The position numbers and the translations under genes were made by a program. The notes under the pieces were generated by a model. It was not told the origin of the DNA and searched no databases. It saw only the letters and a list, made by a program, of their open reading frames with translations. This document shows positions 20,934 through 23,210 of a DNA stretch of 23,210 bases, one piece after another; the first letter of the stretch is position 1; every line of letters begins with the position of its first letter. The stretch is from a virus, in the IMG/VR virus record IMGVR_UViG_3300025418_000488, positions 1-23,210 of that record, one strand, 5' to 3'.

Positions 20934-21086
20934 ATGGCAACTAAACCTGGCCTATACGCCAACATTCAAAAAAAGAGAGAGCGCATAGCAGAAGGCTCAG
21001 GCGAAAAGATGCGCAAGCCCGGCACCAAAGGTGCTCCCACCAAGCAAGCATTTATCGAATCAGCTAAGACTGCTAAGAAGAAATAA
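20934..21086 (+). CDS. 50-aa basic phage protein, unknown
   Basis: The ATG at 20934 follows AAGGAGA (20922-20928). The 50-aa basic product (PGLYANIQKKRERIAEGSGE at 5-24, then KMRKPGTKGAPTKQAF) fits a small phage protein type often found near terminase or structural genes. No function is known. The stop overlaps the next start (TAATG). Confidence 0.7.
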   Translation: MATKPGLYANIQKKRERIAEGSGEKMRKPGTKGAPTKQAFIESAKTAKKK

Positions 21087-21352
21087 TGGCAACCAAAAAG
21101 AATGGCCCATCGCTTTCAATTGGCCGTGGTGAGAAGCTGCCTGCGTCTAAAGGCGCTGGGCTTACCGCCAAGGGTCGTGCTAAGTATAATGCGGCTACTG
21201 GCTCGCATTTAAAAGCACCACAACCAGAGGGCGGATCCCGCAAGGATTCGTTCTGTGCTCGCATGTCTGGTGTCAAGGGCCCTATGAAGGATGAGAATGG
21301 CAAACCAACACGCAAAGCAGCAGCACTGAAAAGGTGGAAATGTGGTAGCTAA
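21086..21352 (+). CDS. DUF6321-like phage protein
   Basis: An 88-aa basic protein with KGAGLTAKGRAKYNAATGSH (22-41), LKAPQPEGGSRKDSFCARM (42-60) and a GPMKDENGKPTRKAAALKRW tail (65-84). This matches what I recall of DUF6321, a small phage family of unknown role commonly found near DNA packaging genes. Here it sits directly upstream of the small terminase. Confidence 0.7.
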   Translation: MATKKNGPSLSIGRGEKLPASKGAGLTAKGRAKYNAATGSHLKAPQPEGGSRKDSFCARMSGVKGPMKDENGKPTRKAAALKRWKCGS

Positions 21353-21737
21353 GAAGTCACCCCCAAACAAAAAGACATTTACCCCAGAAATGGCTGAGAC
21401 CATTTTAGAACTGGGTAAACAAGGCGCGTCCCAAAAAGCCATGTACGCTGCTATTGGTGTTAGCAAGACCACTGCAGCTAGATGGAAAGAAGAAGATCCA
21501 TTCTTTGCCGAGACCATGGATATGGCTACAACTTATGGCCAAGCCTACTGGGAAAACATGATGTTGGCAAACATTGACAATAAGGCATTTAATAGCCGAA
21601 TTGCTGAGATTGCCCTACGTGGTCAGTACCCAGACGAATACAGAGATAGACTTGATGTTAAGCAAAACATTAAGCAAGAAGTCGTAGTGGACTTCGATGC
21701 ACAAGTTACAGAACTAATTAAAAAGCTAAACGCTTAA
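21342..21737 (+). CDS. terS: Terminase small subunit
   Basis: A 131-aa protein with an N-terminal helix-turn-helix (about 24-50: ASQKAMYAAIGVSKTTAARW at 29-48), a helical middle and a C-terminal acidic/hydrophobic helix. This is the plan of small terminases that recognise the packaging site and load TerL. The start is GTG at 21342 within an 11-base overlap with the upstream gene; AGGTGG is nearby. It is on the opposite strand from TerL and 16 kb away. A general HTH regulator is the alternative reading. Confidence 0.72.
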   Translation: MVAKKSPPNKKTFTPEMAETILELGKQGASQKAMYAAIGVSKTTAARWKEEDPFFAETMDMATTYGQAYWENMMLANIDNKAFNSRIAEIALRGQYPDEYRDRLDVKQNIKQEVVVDFDAQVTELIKKLNA

Positions 21738-21766
21738 ACATCAACGGGGAATCGGCTTAGCGGCCT

Positions 21767-21805
21767 GCCAGTGCTCACTCACTGGCTACCCACCAAATAC
21801 CAGTG
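21767..21805 (+). promoter_or_regulatory. Mutually exclusive hairpins before the endonuclease gene
   Basis: GCCAGTG (21767-21773) can pair with CACTGGC (21780-21786), and the same CACTGG can pair with CCAGTG (21800-21805) next to the GAGGGTG ribosome site. The two folds exclude each other, so one can expose and the other crowd the start region. A role in translation control is inference. Confidence 0.45.
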
Positions 21806-21814
21806 AGGGTGTCA

Positions 21815-22207
21815 ATGAAGAAGTGCTCTAAGTGTAAAATTACAAGACCGTACTCCGAATTTCATAAAGACAAATCAAGAAAAGATGGGTATCGATTGTA
21901 TTGTAATGTATGCTCTAAAGAGTATTATCAAAAAAATCGTATTGAAAAGTTAGATAAAGCACGTGCTAGAACCTATGGTATTAGCCGAGAAGAATTTGAC
22001 AAAAGAATAGCAGATCAAAATAATCAATGCGAGATTTGTAAGCTACTTTTTGTACCAGAAAAAACCCCCCACGTAGATCATTGCCATACCACTAATAAGG
22101 TACGTGGATTACTCTGTAATCACTGCAACCGTGGTCTGGGCGCATTTAGAGATTCCCTTCAAATTATGCAATCCGCCCAAGAATATATAAAAAAATATTC
22201 TGTATGA
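21815..22207 (+). CDS. Endonuclease VII-like HNH nuclease
   Basis: A 130-aa protein with zinc-ribbon cysteines CSKC near the start and CNVC at about 30-33, followed by CEIC at about 73-76. The His-Me/HNH core PHVDHCHTTNKVRGLLCNHC spans about 86-105. It matches the recombination endonuclease VII family, which resolves branched DNA; close relatives also act as free-standing homing-type nucleases. The ATG at 21815 is used because GAGGGTG lies just upstream. The gene is visibly more AT-rich than its neighbours and has a structured leader, which suggests separate acquisition. Confidence 0.83.
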   Translation: MKKCSKCKITRPYSEFHKDKSRKDGYRLYCNVCSKEYYQKNRIEKLDKARARTYGISREEFDKRIADQNNQCEICKLLFVPEKTPHVDHCHTTNKVRGLLCNHCNRGLGAFRDSLQIMQSAQEYIKKYSV

Positions 22208-22220
22208 AATGCACCAAAAT

Positions 22221-22237
22221 GCGTATTAGTAAATATA
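22221..22237 (+). promoter_or_regulatory. Phage promoter element, copy 7
   Basis: GCGTATTAGTA (22221-22231), then AATAT, then A at 22237 (predicted +1). This leaves a 26-base leader before the TTG start of the DUF2800 gene. The upstream ACCAAAATG resembles the ACCTAAAATG before copy 5. Confidence 0.75.
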
Positions 22238-22262
22238 CGACAAACCGAATTGAAAGAATAAA

Positions 22263-23210
22263 TTGACTGCACACGCTCTATTATCAGCTTCCAGCTCTAA
22301 ACGTTGGCTAATGTGTACACCTAGCCCTAGACTAGAGGCCACTCTTCCAGAACAAAAAAGATCTTCCAATGGGATAGACTTTTCTGCTGAAGGAACATTA
22401 GCCCACTCTTTAGGTGAAATTAGACTACGACTTAACTTTAACCAAATTACACAGGAAGAATATGATAAAGAATACGAAGAAATTAAAGCCCACAAAATCT
22501 ATCAAACCTACACTTTGGACGCGCGTGATGATTTTGAAGCTAACGTGGACAATTATGTACTATACGTTCGTTCTCAAATTGGTGAGGGGGACACGCCTCT
22601 TTTTGAACAGCGTGTCGACTTTAGTGACTGGGTGCCTGACGGCTTTGGTACGGCCGACGTGGTTATTCTTTCTAAACACTCCATTCGAGTCATCGATTTC
22701 AAGTTCGGAAAAGGCGTGGCCGTTTCCGCAATCGACAACACTCAGCTCCGCCTCTACGCCCTCGGTGCGTACTCGAAGTTCAAGGAAGAATACCCCGATA
22801 TTAAAGAAGTCGTCTACACGATCCACCAACCAAGACTCGACTCTATTAGCAGCGATGGCACGACCATCGCCAAGCTCATCGACTGGGCCAACTACTACGT
22901 CAAACCGAAAGCCAAGAAAGCCTGGAGCGGCAGCGGCGAGTTCCTCCCCGGCGACTGGTGCGGCTTCTGCAAAGCAAAAGCCACGTGCCGCGCGCGCAGT
23001 GATTTCAACAGCGACCTCGCCAAGCAAGACTTCAAAGCCCCGCCTCTCCTCACCGAAGAAGAAGTCAGCGAAGTCTTAATTAAAGCGCAGAACCTACGCA
23101 CTTGGGTTAACGATGTAGAAGACTACGCACTAAACCGTGCAGTAGAACAAAACATTGTACCGCCAGGATACAAGCTGGCGACCACCACAACGCACCGCAA
23201 GATATCAGAT
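22263..23210 (+). CDS. DUF2800 nuclease (PD-(D/E)XK, Cas4-like), 3' end outside window
   Basis: At least 316 residues, open to the window edge. The start is TTG at 22263, since a stop lies just upstream (22251-22253) and GAAAG is at good spacing; the first in-frame ATG would remove the conserved start (HALLSASSSKRWLMCTPSPR). Catalytic elements of the PD-(D/E)XK fold are GTAD near 129-132 and VIDFKFGKG near 143-151. A cysteine group WCGFCKAKATC near 232-242 recalls the iron-sulfur cluster of Cas4/RecB-type nucleases. The family occurs in phage replication modules beside an ssDNA-binding protein and polymerase A. The promoter copy directly before it makes it the head of a new operon. Confidence 0.85.
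   Translation, partial: MTAHALLSASSSKRWLMCTPSPRLEATLPEQKRSSNGIDFSAEGTLAHSLGEIRLRLNFNQITQEEYDKEYEEIKAHKIYQTYTLDARDDFEANVDNYVLYVRSQIGEGDTPLFEQRVDFSDWVPDGFGTADVVILSKHSIRVIDFKFGKGVAVSAIDNTQLRLYALGAYSKFKEEYPDIKEVVYTIHQPRLDSISSDGTTIAKLIDWANYYVKPKAKKAWSGSGEFLPGDWCGFCKAKATCRARSDFNSDLAKQDFKAPPLLTEEEVSEVLIKAQNLRTWVNDVEDYALNRAVEQNIVPPGYKLATTTTHRKISD

Noticed and set aside
22560-23027. 155-codon minus-strand frame inside the DUF2800 gene
   Set aside because: It is antisense to a recognised nuclease and shows no family match.
22414-23079. 221-codon plus-strand alternative frame inside the DUF2800 gene
   Set aside because: The other frame carries the nuclease motifs; this one is low-complexity Ser/Lys/Arg sequence.

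Overview
This window is part of a tailed double-stranded DNA phage genome. The evidence is a large terminase, a portal protein, a distant small terminase, a GroES-like co-chaperonin, a primase-polymerase/helicase, an SNF2-type helicase, a VRR-NUC nuclease, a DUF2800 nuclease and an endonuclease VII-like protein, all packed tightly with start/stop overlaps. The family mix resembles freshwater or environmental phages of Gram-negative (proteobacterial) hosts. The host cannot be fixed from the sequence. No tRNA, rRNA, CRISPR array, insertion sequence or integrase was found.

Layout: (1) 1-6793, minus strand: virion assembly and packaging module (acidic scaffold-like protein, co-chaperonin, small proteins, portal, TerL, a degenerate Hint/LAGLIDADG protein, a 102-aa protein). 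(2) 6794-8039: about 1.2 kb without genes, holding repeat copy A, a GC-rich repeat mosaic and a hairpin-dense stretch. (3) 8040-13144, plus strand: a run of small, mostly orphan genes that looks like an early region. It contains two type II hammerhead ribozymes between genes and a phage sigma factor without region 4. (4) 13145-13572: second gene-poor spacer with repeat copy B. (5) 13573-23210, plus strand: replication and recombination genes, many small proteins, the small terminase, an endonuclease VII-like gene and a truncated DUF2800 nuclease.

Main regulatory reading: an 11-base element, RCGTATTAGTW, occurs seven times. Each copy is at a gene or operon start, in the correct orientation, and is followed after exactly five bases by an A. 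If that A is +1, the core TATTAGTA sits at -13 to -6, the place of the T4 late promoter element. In three cases the A is also the first base of an ATG, which predicts leaderless mRNAs. A GGGCG element starts at -36 in three copies. None of the seven lies in the 7-13.2 kb region that encodes the sigma factor. I infer a cascade: host polymerase reads the early region, the phage sigma is made, and it then opens both flanking arms. A separate small protein (19198-19509) resembles sigma region 4 and may supply the missing half.

The two hammerhead ribozymes (core 8296-8347 and 8592-8643) have every conserved core base and show covariation in their helices. They should cut the early polycistronic RNA between small genes and leave hairpins at both new ends.
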